A DNA stretch of 64,000 bases from Tricholoma matsutake. Taxonomy: Eukaryota; Basidiomycota; Agaricomycetes; Agaricales; Tricholomataceae. Of this stretch, positions 42,239 to 53,241 are shown piece by piece; positions within the stretch are counted from its first letter, which is position 1, and each line of letters starts with the position of its first letter. The DNA lies in contig AP026548.1 in NCBI GenBank assembly GCA_026075535.2, positions 9,734,001 to 9,798,000 of the forward strand, read 5' to 3'. The translations under genes and the position numbers were made by a program. The notes beneath the pieces were generated by a model, which worked only from the letters and a program-made list of their open reading frames with translations, did no database searches and was not told the DNA's origin.

Positions 42239-43021
42239 CTAACATGGCACTGGATAGCCACTAAAGAACTGGAGAAGCTTGCCCTCAAGAGGAAAGCAAA
42301 TGAAGAGCAACTGGCAAGGATAGTCGCCAAAGAAAAGGAAAAGCTCACCCTCAAAAAGAAACCAGCAAACAAGGAACAGTTAGCGATATGCCAAAGAATT
42401 GCTGCCAAAGCAAGGCAGATGGGAGAAACCCTCCATGCTAGGCTGGGAGAGAGCAAGATGCCCACTGAAACAAGAAAAGTGACAATTGAAGAAGTAGAAG
42501 ATGAAGAGATCGCAATCACGACTCTTCAGAATGCAGAGCCCATTGGGCCACAAGACAAAGAAGACACTGGAAAGGAAAACCCAGCACTGGCAAACCATGA
42601 ACAGGCAATGGAACAGGCAATGAAACTACTGGAAGGGACACCCAAACAAAGGATTGCAGATGATGAACTACTGGTCACCTACATCCGAGGAGAACCCATC
42701 ATCAGAATATTCAAACCGGCTAAATCACCACTGATGGAGGAATATGACGAGCCAAAGTACTCGTACTCCCAGATCATGAAGACTATCTCCCAGATCATGA
42801 AGGCAAAAGGATCACCACAATATGCATATGGACAAAATATCTGGATTAGGGCAAAAACTAAGAAGGAAGGAGACCCCGAACAGAAGACCCTGGATGAACT
42901 ACTCCCCAAACTGTACAAGGAGTACCGACGGACATTTGAAGAGGAAGCATCGGATGGCAAAAGATTGCAGGGTTTACCCGTTATCACTGGCAGAACAAAA
43001 GAAACTCGACAAGTTTCTTGA
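42239..43021 (+). pseudogene. Charged linker between protease and RT, element B
   Basis: After a stop at 42236-42238 the frame continues LATKELEKLALKRKANEEQLARIVAKEKEKL-type helices, then ORF 42419-43021 with EEVEDEEIAITTLQNAEPIGPQDKE and the YDEPKYSYSQ motif also present in element A. It ends frameshifted at the RT boundary. Confidence 0.6.
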
Positions 43022-44233
43022 CGAAAGCCTAGAAAATGGATACATCCAACCATTGAAATTGCCCATGGTATTGCCATTCTTCTTTGTTGCGAAGAAGGAC
43101 TCAGATGCCCTGAGACCATGCCAGGACTACAGGTACTTGAATAAAAGAACAATCAAGAACACCTACCCACTGCCACTGGGAGGAGACCTGTTGGATAAAC
43201 TAAGAGGGGTGAAATGGTTCACAAAATTGGACATCCTATGGGGCATCACAATGTCAGAATCAAGGATGGAGATCAATGGAAGGCAGCCTTCAAGACAAAC
43301 CGAGGGCTGTTTGAACCAACAGTGATGTTCTTCGGATTATGCAACTCACCAGTGACCTTCCAGGCAATGATGAACGAGATCTTCCATGATATGATCAGAG
43401 AAGGATGGCTCATGACTTACATGTACGACATCCTGATATTCTCCAAGGATCAGAATGAACACCAGGAAATGACAAGAAGGGTACTGCAAAGACAGGCAGA
43501 AAACATCCTATACCTGAAGCCAGAGAAATGCAAGTTTGACGTCCATGAAGTGGAATTCTTGGGTCTGATCATCTGACCCAACAAAATTGCAATGGACAAC
43601 ACGAAACTGGCAGGTATACAGGATTGGCCCACCCCAACAAATGTAAAAGCAGTCAGATCTTTCCTGGGATTTGGGAATTTCTACAGGAAATTCATTGGAC
43701 ATTTTGTGGAGACAAGCACACTGCTTAATGAACTGACAAAAAAGGACAAGACGTGCAACTGGACAACAGAATATGAACAGGCCTTTCAGATGTTGAAAAG
43801 GAAATTTGCAGAAGCACCGGTACTGCTGATGCCAGACCCAACAAAACCATTCACAATAAAATCAGATGCCTCAAAACACACTACAGGAGGAGTGCTGAGA
43901 CAAAGGGACACAAATGGGGACTGGCATCCATGTGGATACATATTGCATGCACTAACACCAACAGAGTGGAACTATGAGATATATGACAGGGAACTACTAG
44001 ACATCATGCAATTGCTAGAGACCTGGAGACACTACCTACTGGGATCAGGACACCCAGTGGTAATCCTTTCGGATCACAAGAACCTGACATACTTCCGGAC
44101 AGCACAGAAACTGAACAGGCAACAGGCAAGATGGAGTCTATTCCTATCGGAATTTGACTTGCAGCTCATCCACGTACCTGGATCACAGATGGTACAAAGT
44201 GATGCGTTATCACGAAGAGCAGACCACATACCA
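42822..44233 (+). pseudogene. Reverse transcriptase-RNase H of element B
   Basis: ORF 42822-43325 carries [43 protein letters not shown] and [11 protein letters not shown] 43214-43576 continues FGLCNSPVTFQAMMNEIFHDM and TYMYDILIFS, where YMDD has become YMYD. ORF 43592-44233 has the connection, RNase H ([23 protein letters not shown]) and [10 protein letters not shown], then breaks into LTR sequence. Confidence 0.85.
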
Positions 44234-44383
44234 GTGGATAGCCGTATCGACTTAGGAAGCACCAAGTCCCAAACAGAACCTGATATGGTAAGAAAGCCTC
44301 TTACTGCGATAACCGATACAGTTGGAAAACCTCCAACTGTGACACATAAAGACTAGGCTGAGTTGAGACCTATAGTCTTAACA
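44234..44383 (+). repeat. 3' LTR fragment of element B
   Basis: The last 150 bp of the LTR, matching 40276-40425. About nine differences by eye, all transitions, several explained by an ancestral CG turned into CA in one copy and TG in the other. Confidence 0.85.
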
Positions 44384-44388
44384 GATAC

Positions 44389-45089
44389 CCTCACATTGAC
44401 ACTGTCATATCATAAGCTATGATGCATACTGAGTCAATACACTGAAAACCCTGTAATTTTGAGCATGTGTGATGTGACAGGCTTGGGAGTCCCACATGCT
44501 CATGGACCAGCCCAGATTCAGAGTGGGAATCCCTATAGCACTTGGACTCTCCCAAGCTGTAATGGTCCAGATTTCAGCCAATGGGCTAGACCAAACTGCC
44601 CTTTGGGATAGACCAAGGGGATGCCCAGACCTAAGCCAGGGGAGCACCAAAGTGCTTGGAACTAGTCCCTGGGATTAGGCCTACTTAGGGTAGTCTTTCT
44701 TGGTGGGACAATCTACCCTAACTAGGGGGTCAGAGGGGGTTGCCTGAAGTGAAGAGGACTGGTCCTCATTAGTTTGGTTATGGTCCATATGACTTGGGTA
44801 ATGGTCTCGACTGGTTAACAGTCCCAGTTAACCCTATTAGGGGTCAAAAAACCAGACTGACCTGAACCTTAAAGCACTAGATGCTGTCAAACACTCTGTA
44901 CATACATGTGTGTACTATATGTTAATCAATGAATGGCAACGGCATGGACATCAGGCCTTGGGCTCAGGTACAGGAATGGCCTCAGGCATGGAAAGTTACA
45001 CAGTGCATCGGCATCAGCAAACAAGATCAACAACAGAAACAAGATCAACAACAGATTAATAGATAGTGGTAAGCTACAAATAGGCATCA
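44389..45089. other. No recognisable gene
   Basis: Short ORFs only. CC(A/T)AG-type low-complexity runs (GGGATAGACCAAGGGGATG and similar) occur around 44.6 kb. Confidence 0.5.
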
Positions 45090-45280
45090 ATTTGTTATGA
45101 AGTTTTAAAAAAGTCACTAACAGTTTGTAATGAAGTCAGTCACAATTTGTAATGAAGTTTGAAACAAGTCAGTAATAGCTTGTAATGAAGTCAGTAATAG
45201 TTTGTAAAGAAGTCAGTAGCAATTTGTAATGAAGTCAGTAACAATTTGTAATGGGATTAGTATCAGTTTGTAATGCATTT
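45090..45280. repeat. Tandem repeat, units of about 20-24 bp (TTTGTAATGAAGTCAGTAAC)
   Basis: About eight imperfect units, each built on TTTGTAATGAAGTCAGT with variable spacers. AT-rich and non-coding. Confidence 0.8.
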
Positions 45281-45429
45281 GTATGGAACGTGATATAGTG
45301 GACACCTACTTTCATGCCTTGCGGTTTTGGGGCACAACACAACCAAACAACATCTCATGCCTACCACATGAGAGTTAATGGCCTTGCTATTTACACTCAC
45401 AATTTTTTGTAAGTCCTGTAGCAGTCAAA

Positions 45430-45670
45430 GTAAGAACAATGTCAACTAATGTTAGATTTACATATTAATGATGTCTGTAGCCATATCAGTAAGCTGCCAG
45501 TGTACTACTAGTAGCAGTGGCTTCAAAATCTGCATGATTTTTGTAATAACCTACTACAGTGTAAACAATGTCAACTAATTTACAGGTTAATGATGTCTGT
45601 AGCCATATCAGTAAGCTGCCAATGTACTACTACAAGTGGTGACTTCAAAATCTGTGCATACTATTTGTAC
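45430..45670. repeat. Tandem duplication of about 115 bp
   Basis: ACAATGTCAACTAAT...AATGATGTCTGTAGCC, the CATATCAGTAAGCTGCC segment and ...CTTCAAAATCTG occur at about 45437-45545 and again at 45565-45660 with small indels. Confidence 0.75.
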
Positions 45671-47100
45671 TAGTAAGTGACCTATCAGTACTTTGAATAG
45701 TCAATCCAAGCAATGATTACAATCATGAACAGTTCAGTTAGTAATCTTCACTTCAAATTATCAAACAATTTAATGATGATTACTATGCTTGTGAGGAACC
45801 ACTCTGGTAAAGAATTTGTTCACTTTTGAGTAGTCCAGCTAGTAGCAACTTGCAAGCTATTACAATTGTAATGTATTCAAAGCCTGGCGAAAGGTATACA
45901 GTGCTTTTGCATTTGCATAGATACTGGATCTAAGGCCAGTCATTGCCTACCACTTAAAAGATTGCTTAGATCTGCACTTAACCCTAAGCCCAAAAATAAG
46001 CTCAGCAATAAGCTTCAGATAAGACAAATTCATGGTGAGACTTAGCTTAGGCTAAGCATGGTCATGGTTAATGACTTTTGACTTAATGGTGCTTAGAAGT
46101 GTTGTTAAGTCATTATAAGCACACTCAAGTGCAATTAAGAGACATTGAGATTTTCCTGATGGACCAACTCGACAATGATGATGATGTGTCTACTCCAATC
46201 CTGGTCATGTATTTCGCATTTTTTCTAGTCCTTAGTAATTTTCCTATCCCTTAGCATTTTTTTTCTAATTCTATTTCTTAGTATTTCTTCTAGTATTTTG
46301 CATTCTTCTGCGAGTTTTTACTGTATTTCATTGTATTCCAGTGTATGTTTGTGTTTGTTTTATTAGTTATTCATATAATGGAGTAGATATAGAAATTTGA
46401 AATAAGAAAAAGAGACCCCTTGTACCCAAACCATCACCTCGAAGCACATCTAGTCTGCAGCTTGGTGACCCCTCATTTTTTTACTTTGTGTCATTCTAAG
46501 CTTTATTTCTTCAAGACCATAAACTGGACCATAGGCTGTCTTCTACCAACATCTGACTCGCACCCCTTCAGCAGAGTCTTCAAACCTGCCTGATCATCAT
46601 CAAGTAATTCCACCATTGTCATGCTCATCCAAGATCCCATGGATCAGGTTCGAACCGGTCTCCTTGTGGCCTTGCATGTGCTCTGGGGGGGGTGTTTCAT
46701 GTTGGAAAACAGGTAAGTTTGCTACCTGTATGGGTGGGGACAGTGCCTCTGGCACTGTCCATTGTGTACTAACATTGCCTTTTATAGAACAACATACTTT
46801 GATGGTCTGACACAACTCAATGTCAGCAAGATGACAGTAATGTGACTCCTTGGAGAATCATGGGTGGGTTGAAGATATGGCCATTTGGGGGCCATATGAA
46901 TATTCATTATGCATTTTTGAACATGTCAGTTGTTGGTAACAAGGTGAGCACCTCATCTGATCTATAAGGGGTGGTGCCATGTACATCACCCATTGTCTGC
47001 TGATAGTTTTATGCATTGAACAACATATTTTGTTGTTCTTTAGGTCTAGTACTCAATGCAACTGTGTCATGTTTACTGTGTATAGGTTTTCTGAACACAG
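45671..47100. other. No recognisable gene; left flank of element D
   Basis: Short ORFs only. Two diverged copies of a TTTTATAGAACAACATACTTTG / TGCATTGAACAACATATTTTG segment lie near 46.79 and 47.01 kb, suggesting a local duplication. CTCCC at 47101-47105 is the left duplication of element D. Confidence 0.4.
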
Positions 47101-47105
47101 CTCCC

Positions 47106-47795
47106 TGTTAAGAACTGATCCTAGAGGGTTCGTCAGAATCCGACCGGACACTGCGGGTGTTATTTATGGAAGGTTGTCGGGTCGTTGCGGATTCAGCAGG
47201 AGGGGAAACGGAAAGGACTTGGCTTCAGCTTGTAAGAAGCTGCACCCTTCACCTCATCCGGTGTCCTAATTTCATGTTGGAGGTTTAGAGGTAGGAACGG
47301 GAAAGTGTGGGTAAACATGGGAAGGAGTACAGAGGGACTTAGGTTAAGTTCAGATGAGGTTAGAACTTCAGAGGGAGACTGGAGGTTGAGTCAAACAGAG
47401 TTCAGACTCTTAGAGAACTGGGGTTGGAGTAGAGGAGGTTTTGATTGGCAGATTAAAGTCGAGTCTATGTCAATATACAACTGAGGAATACAAGGCAAAA
47501 CTAACTAAGCTTAAATACTGTAGTCTAGAATAATGTGGAACAGGAACAAAGACTGCGGCAGTGTCTCAACTGCGTAGATAAATTATCTAGCGGGAGCCGC
47601 ACAGGAATCCATAGTCGAATTTGCAATAGAGACAGCAGCCATGGATGCTGTACAAGGCAGCCTGGTGCACAGCAATGTGGGCAGTGCAAGGCAGCTGGGA
47701 ATGAAATCAGGAGATGTAGACAAAAGTCATGTTCAACGTGCAGGAAAGGGTTGGATGGATGCGGGTTCTGATCGGGCGAGGAATGGTTCTTGACA
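47106..47795 (-). repeat. 3' LTR of element D
   Basis: 690 bp, TGTTAAGAACTGATCC to TTCTTGACA. The adjacent GTATTTCCCCCTTA (47796-47809) is the minus-strand polypurine tract, identical to that of element C. Confidence 0.9.
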
Positions 47796-47932
47796 GTATT
47801 TCCCCCTTAGTGCCGAGCCTACGAGGCACGTGAGTGTTTGAGTCCAAATGAGGAAGTTGGTTGAATTTTCCGAATGCGGTAATTGGTTGAAAAAATTTTC
47901 ACATTCTTTCCTTCCCCCATCAACTATCAATT

Positions 47933-48921
47933 ATGTCCCCTCCAGCAGTATCCGCACAGATCAAATTGGCTGCGATGAGGGCCCAACGCGAACAGAGGGA
48001 GCGGGCGATGAAGGAGCAGATGGAATGGGAGATGAAGGAGCTGGAGGAAGTGGCGAGGGAGGAGGAACACCGGGTGCAGGAGGCACAGAAGGCAGCAGAG
48101 GAGGCTGCAAAGGCTGAGGAGGTGCGCCAGGCAGAGGCATGGAAAAAGGAGGCATCGGCCGCAAGACGAGCGGAGAAGAAGCAGGCAGCTACAGCCGCAG
48201 GTTTGGAGGATGAGGCCGAGGGGAGCAAGTCCCCCAAGAAAAAGAAAGTCGCCAAGTCAAAGGCACGAGTGGGGTCAGAGGAATCGGAGAGTCCAGTGCG
48301 GGTGCAGGCCACATTGCCCTGCAAAAGGTGCATAATTGTTTTCCTTCTCAGTGTTCTCTTACTGACAAGTGGCCTAGATGCAAATATCAAAAGGTCTCAT
48401 GTTTCAAGATGGGTGTGAAGGGATGCGTGTGCGACAACTGCATGCGCATCAAACATAAGTGCAAGGAGGTAGTGTGGGAGGGGCAGGAAGCCCCTGCAGC
48501 AAGACCAGTGGGAACGACAGGGGTGGCCAGGGAAAACCCGGAAGTAATGCAACAGATGATGAAGTTGATAAGGAAGGGATTCGCTGTGGTGACCAATGCA
48601 GTGCGGGAGTCGATGGGGGAGATCCGGGATGCTTTCGACCCAGAGTGGGTGGAGGAAGAAAGTGCTGGGGAGGAGAGCAATGAGGGTGACGAAGAGGTTG
48701 AGCGGGCAGTGTGAGAGTCCTGGTGGGAAAGACATGGGATCCACAAATCTGGAGATGACTGGGAGGCCTTCCAGAGATATCTGGAGAAAAGGCAGGCGGA
48801 TGACGAGGAGGAGAGCGAGAGTGGAGATGAGGAGGGTGGAGAGAAGGATGAGGGTGGAGAAGAGGTCGAGGTTGGGGGAGAGGGTAACGCAGATGGAGAG
48901 GGAGAAGCAGAGGTAGTGTAG
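47933..48921 (+). pseudogene. Antisense accessory gene of element D: coiled coil, basic segment, Cys-rich domain, acidic tail
   Basis: ATG at 47933 (MSPPAVSAQIK). Residues about 10-100 form an Arg/Glu/Ala coiled coil (EQRERAMKEQMEWEMKELEE), then a basic SPKKKKVAKSKARVG stretch like a nuclear localisation signal. A cysteine cluster follows: LPCKRC, then in a shifted frame PSQC, RCKYQK, SCFKMG, GCVCDNC and HKCKE, a possible zinc-binding module. The frame change falls where GTGCAT...CTTCTCAG could be a very short intron or a frameshift. After the cluster comes an amphipathic stretch and a TGA at 48712-48714, where copies would read through as (R)ESWWERHG. An acidic Glu/Gly tail ends at TAG 48921, with AATAAA at 48958-48963 on the same strand. 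The role is unknown. Confidence 0.7.
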
Positions 48922-48957
48922 GGATCTGGTCGGATTCAAAAAAAATCTTTTTTTTTC

Positions 48958-48963
48958 AATAAA
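48958..48963 (+). promoter_or_regulatory. Possible polyadenylation signal of the antisense gene
   Basis: AATAAA on the plus strand 37 bp after the TAG of the accessory gene, within an A8/T9 region that could serve both strands. Confidence 0.4.
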
Positions 48964-49011
48964 GTTTGTTTCTGAGTTCAGACTGAGTGAATAAGTAATG
49001 TGAATAGTCTT

Positions 49012-49262
49012 TAAGTGGGTAATGGTCCAGGTTTCTGTGGGTAGTGGGTGTGAAAATCTGCAAGGAGTTCTTGGGCATGGTCAAGTTCTGTAACAGGTAG
49101 CCAGGAAGTCTCTTCGTCGGTTCCCTGGTAACCTTCCCATTGGACGAGATAGAGAATCTTGCAGCAATGTCAGTTGTTGACTTTGGAGTCAAGGACTTCA
49201 GCAATCTCATATTTGAGCTCATCATTGATGGTGATCAGAGGAGGTGGAGGTTGTACTCGATT
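49012..49262 (-). pseudogene. Chromodomain of element D
   Basis: From 49262 the minus strand reads RVQPPPPLITINDELKYEIAE, VLDSKVNN, a TGA, then CKILYLVQWEGY, GTDEETSWLPVTEL and AQELLADFHTHYPQKPGP, a typical chromodomain at the end of fungal chromovirus integrases. It is joined directly to the PWNSISM segment that normally starts the integrase core. Confidence 0.8.
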
Positions 49263-51874
49263 CATGGAGATGGAGTTCCAAGGTCATTCCAGAACCAGAA
49301 GTTGCTTTAGAAACCCGTAGGGCTTGTGTTGAGGTGATTTGGATCATTTGCAAGTGGTACAGGATTTGCAGAATTCCTGCACAAAGGTGTGGAGGTTTGG
49401 CCAGACATATTCCCAGCAGACAAGCTGCTGGGTTTTGTTTTGTCTGAAGTGGCCAGAGAGGATGTGATCGTGTTTGTACTGAAGGACCTTGAGGCAAAGA
49501 TCCGCGATGTCTGGAACATAAATCTGGTCAAAGTGGCGGAGAAGACCTGCCTCGTCTATGGTCCAGTTGGGGTCAATAGGTGTCAGAAGATGTGCAGATG
49601 AAAAGGGGTCAAGGGGTAGGGAGGTGCAGATGTTGTGGTGAAGTTTCTCAACATCCATGATTACTGCTTGTCGAAGGATGGGTGTGGCAAAATAGGTGGC
49701 ACAGAGTGAAGAGGTGAGCTGTTCCTGTGTGAATACAGGTTGGAAGTTGGTTGGGTTTACGGAGGCGAAGTCGCTATTTCCCCCTTTGTGGTAGACATCC
49801 CAACGTCTAGTGAGTGCATCTGGCTTGGCCCCTAATTTTCTGGGGCGGAAGCAGATGATGAGATTGAACTGGGAAAGGTACTCAGACCAATGGGCCTAGC
49901 AGCGGGTAAGCAACTTGGTAGTGCTGAAGTACTCAAGGTTTTTGTGGTCGGTGACCACATCAACCAAGTTTGCGGAACCCTTGAAATACTGCCGCCAGTG
50001 TTTGAAGGCTTCGAAAATGGCCAAGAGTTCCTTATCATGGGTGTCGTAATTTAGTTCAGCAGGATTGAAGGAGCAGGAATGAAAAGTGACTGGATGGATT
50101 TCTCCATCCACAGTGTAAACTGAAAGGATAGCCACTAGGGCATAGTCAGAAGCGTCGGTTTCAAGTACCATCTGTGAATCAGGTACCCATTGCGTTAAGA
50201 TGGGGGCATGGGTGAATTCTTGTTTGAGCTTTTCAAAAGTGTCATGGCACTTCTTGTTGAAGTCCCAGGGTGCGGATTTCCATGTCAAGCGGGTGAGTGG
50301 GATGACAATGTCTGAATAGCCATTAATGAAGCAGTGGTCAAAGTTGCAAAAGCCTAAGAAGGATTGAATATCCTTAACTTTCCTAGGCTCGGGCCAGTCA
50401 AGCATGGTTTTGACCTTATCCTCAGACATCCACAGTCCATCCGGTGAAAGGATGAAACCTAAATGTTTGACAGTGTCTTTGTGGAACTCACATTTCTGTG
50501 GAGAGGCGTAAAGTCCATTTTTCCGGAGATGGCGGAGGACTTCTTTGACATGAGCCCCATGCTGGGACTTGTCATCGGAATAGATTAGGATGTTGTCAAG
50601 GTATACGATGACACAAACATCCAGCATGTTGCTGAAGAAACCGCTGGAAAGCTGCGGGTGCAGAAAGTAGTTTTCCACTCATCACCATCAGCGATGGGGA
50701 CTAGGTGATAAGCATGCTGCAAGTCTATTTTGGTGAATAAGCGGGCCTTGCAGGGAGCATCAAGTAGGTCGGAAATGAGAGGAAGTGGGTAGCGGTCTTT
50801 CTTTGTAAGACAGTTAACTCCTTGGTAGTCGACACATAGTTGGAGACTACCGTCCTTCTTCTTGACGAAGAGAATCGGAGCACCATGCAGAGACTTGGAT
50901 GGGCTGATGAAACCTGAGCAGATGTTTTCATCAATAGAGACTCGTAAGGCTTCTAATTCAGAGGGGGAGAGAGAATACATTTGGCCCGGAGGTGGAGGAG
51001 TATTGTCTTCTGTCTCTATCTTGAGGTCATAAGACCGATGCGGAGGAAGGGTATCCGCTTTAGTCTTATTAAAGACATCGGCAAATTTGTGATACTTGGG
51101 AAGAATATCGGAGAGGTCGGATGAGTTAGTGGATTGGGCAGAGCAGGCAGATAACCCTTCTGGAGTGAAGGTCATCTGAAAAGCTACTGCCCCAGGAAGT
51201 TTGCTAGGACATGCATAAGCAGCAGTGTTGATGAAGGAGATGTCGGGAGGTGTAAACTTAGGAGGAATGGGGGGTTCAGAAAGTGTGGAGGAGTCGAGGA
51301 TTTCTACCGCAAGATTCAGGGACAAAGGTGACGTCAGGGGTGCTGGACCTCTATGATCTGCAGAGTGGAAAGCAAGTTGGCTTGAAAACTAGTCAATCAA
51401 TGGATTGTATTGCTTCAGCCAGTTATGACCAAGTATGGCGGAACAGGAAGAGTCGAGCAAGGTTACATAAAATGACAAATTGAATACTTCACCGGCAGGG
51501 AAGGTGACCAGAAGTTTGACGATCTGAGTTATGGTGGAGTTGCAAGATCCATCAAAGAGTTGTAAACCGATTGGGTTAATGGATTCCGTGCTGAGTTGGT
51601 TATTCAACACAAAAGAGGAGTCAAGGAAGCAGTGGGAGGAGCCAGAGTCAACAAGTGTTCGGAAAGGGGCGGAAGAGTCAGGAAAGGTTAAAAGAATGGT
51701 TAGGGAGTCAGGGTTGGAAAGAGTGGACATGTTGAGTCGAACGTAGGCAGCCAAATGGGTAAGGTCAATGCAACCCCCAGCCCCAGTGGCTGTATCCTGA
51801 GGGTTGCAGACTATTTTTCTGAGTCCGTAGTCTCGGGAACGACAGTGGATGCATGGGCTTTTGTGGCTTTGCAT
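49263..51874 (-). pseudogene. Pol of element D: protease, RT, RNase H, integrase zinc domain
   Basis: ORF 51389-51874 holds the protease (FRTLVDSGSSHCFLD and LGHNWLKQYNPLID). ORF 50585-51325 holds the RT fingers and palm ([35 protein letters not shown]). Two small deletions (about 11 and 55 bp near 50.64-50.67 kb) break the palm. ORF 49896-50678 restarts at [17 protein letters not shown], where YLDD has become YLDN, and continues through RNase H (LETDASDYAL, TDHKNLEYFS). ORF 49344-49658 gives the HHCC zinc domain (YKHDHILSGH, FCKSCTTCK). The catalytic core is deleted after PWNSISM at about 49265. Confidence 0.85.
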
Positions 51875-53136
51875 TTCGGGCAGTTTCCTGCTACGTGCCC
51901 TTCCTCACCGCAGTAGAGACAAAGTTGTTCTCTCATGCAATGTTCTTGTTCCTCCCCAGTAAGCTTGCTGTTCTTCCCCAACTTATTGGAGATGGACGAC
52001 TTGGGCTTGTCCCGGGAAGTGTTCTTTGTCGTGGAAGACTGCTGGTTGGGGGTGTTACCATGGGCGGAGTTTGAAGATGCTTGGTTTGTCGATGGGGAAG
52101 GGCTTTTGGAAGAGTCCTTCCAACTAGAGTTAGCGACGTTACTGGAATTCTTTGTTTTGAAACAGGATTTGTCTTCTTGCATCCAGTAGATGTCATCACT
52201 GTCCTGCACTTTCAAGTGCAGTTCTGTGAGAGTATTGGGTTTACCACCCCAGAGAACTTCTATGCGCAGCTGGAGTGGAAGACTGTGGAAAGAGCGGTCA
52301 TGAAGGACTGCTTCATTCCAGTTGACCCTAGAAGCTAATTCCCAGAAGTCAACATTATATTTCGTGATACGACCACCTTTCTTCATTGCTAAGTCAGAGA
52401 GAGCTTTTTCCGTGTCTCTGACTGGGTCGTGTGGACCGAAGTTGCTTTCCATCTCAGCGAGGAAACCTTCATAGTCCCACATCCAGTGTGCGGAATCTGT
52501 TGGGTCATTCAGACCAGGCTCAAACCAACTGAGAGCTGATCCCTTAAGATAAGAAAGGATGAATATGATCTTTTTCTCATCAGAGGAAAATATGTGCAGA
52601 CGGTCACGGAAATGAAGAGTGCAGGAGACTAAGAAGTCTCTAAGTTGCTTCGGATTGGCACCGTCGAAATTGTTGGGGTCGCAAACTTTGATTTTCTCGC
52701 TCTTGGGTGTGTTATTCTGATGAAGGGTGCAGATACTCTCTGAGAGGTTGTAAAGGACATCTATGAACCTACCCCCTGGGTCAGGGTTTTCCCCCGTGGG
52801 AGGTTGATCCTCAGGATCATTGGGATTGGGGTCACCCCCAGGGCCATCAGGACCACTAGGGTCATTGGGTCTGCTGGGGGGTCCATCCTCTAGACCAGGA
52901 TCTTCCAACCCGAAGGGTTCAGGCTGGTTGATGCCCCCTATGTACTCAAGGGGAGTTCTTGATCAAAAACCTTCTGGGTTGCCGGAAGGTTGTGGGGCAC
53001 AGGCAGACATGAGATTGGCACTGATTGAGGGAGCTCCTGAGCTGATTTGTCGGAAGATGTTTGAGGGTCTGGAAGACACTCCAAAAGTAGTGGCGGGTTG
53101 AGGGTCGGAAAGGGTGGATCACTGGATTGCAGAGAT
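51811..53136 (-). pseudogene. Gag of element D
   Basis: Homologous to the intact gag of C. The codon equivalent to the C start ATG is ATC near 53.13 kb, and CAA of C corresponds to TGA at about 52.96 kb, so the open part starts downstream (365 codons, 51811-52908). The capsid-like domain (IIFILSYLKGSALSWFEPGL) and zinc knuckle CLYCGEEGHVAGNC are intact. Confidence 0.85.
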
Positions 53137-53241
53137 CCCTGGAATAGTACCGGCACATTGGGAATTTCTTGTTGTGTGCTGGCGGGTCTCGGTAGGGGTC
53201 ATAGAGAGGAATGGATGAGTGAAGTGTGAGTTCATATATAC

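Larger units (their letters stand above)
39862..44383 (+). mobile_element. Ty3/Gypsy retrotransposon B (A family), internally deleted
   Basis: Bounded by a perfect 5-bp duplication GATAC (39857-39861, 44384-44388). The 5' LTR (39862-40425) is followed by gag, protease, linker and RT-RNase H on the plus strand. At about 44233 the coding sequence stops in [10 protein letters not shown] and passes straight into the last 150 bp of the 3' LTR. Integrase, chromodomain and most of the 3' LTR are deleted. Same family as A, with many private stops. Confidence 0.85.

Noticed and set aside
48397..48939. 180-codon minus-strand ORF resembling a membrane protein
   Set aside because: Antisense to the acidic, Glu/Gly-rich end of the accessory gene in element D, which yields Leu/Pro/Ser by complement. 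In D the pol frame has already ended at 49012.
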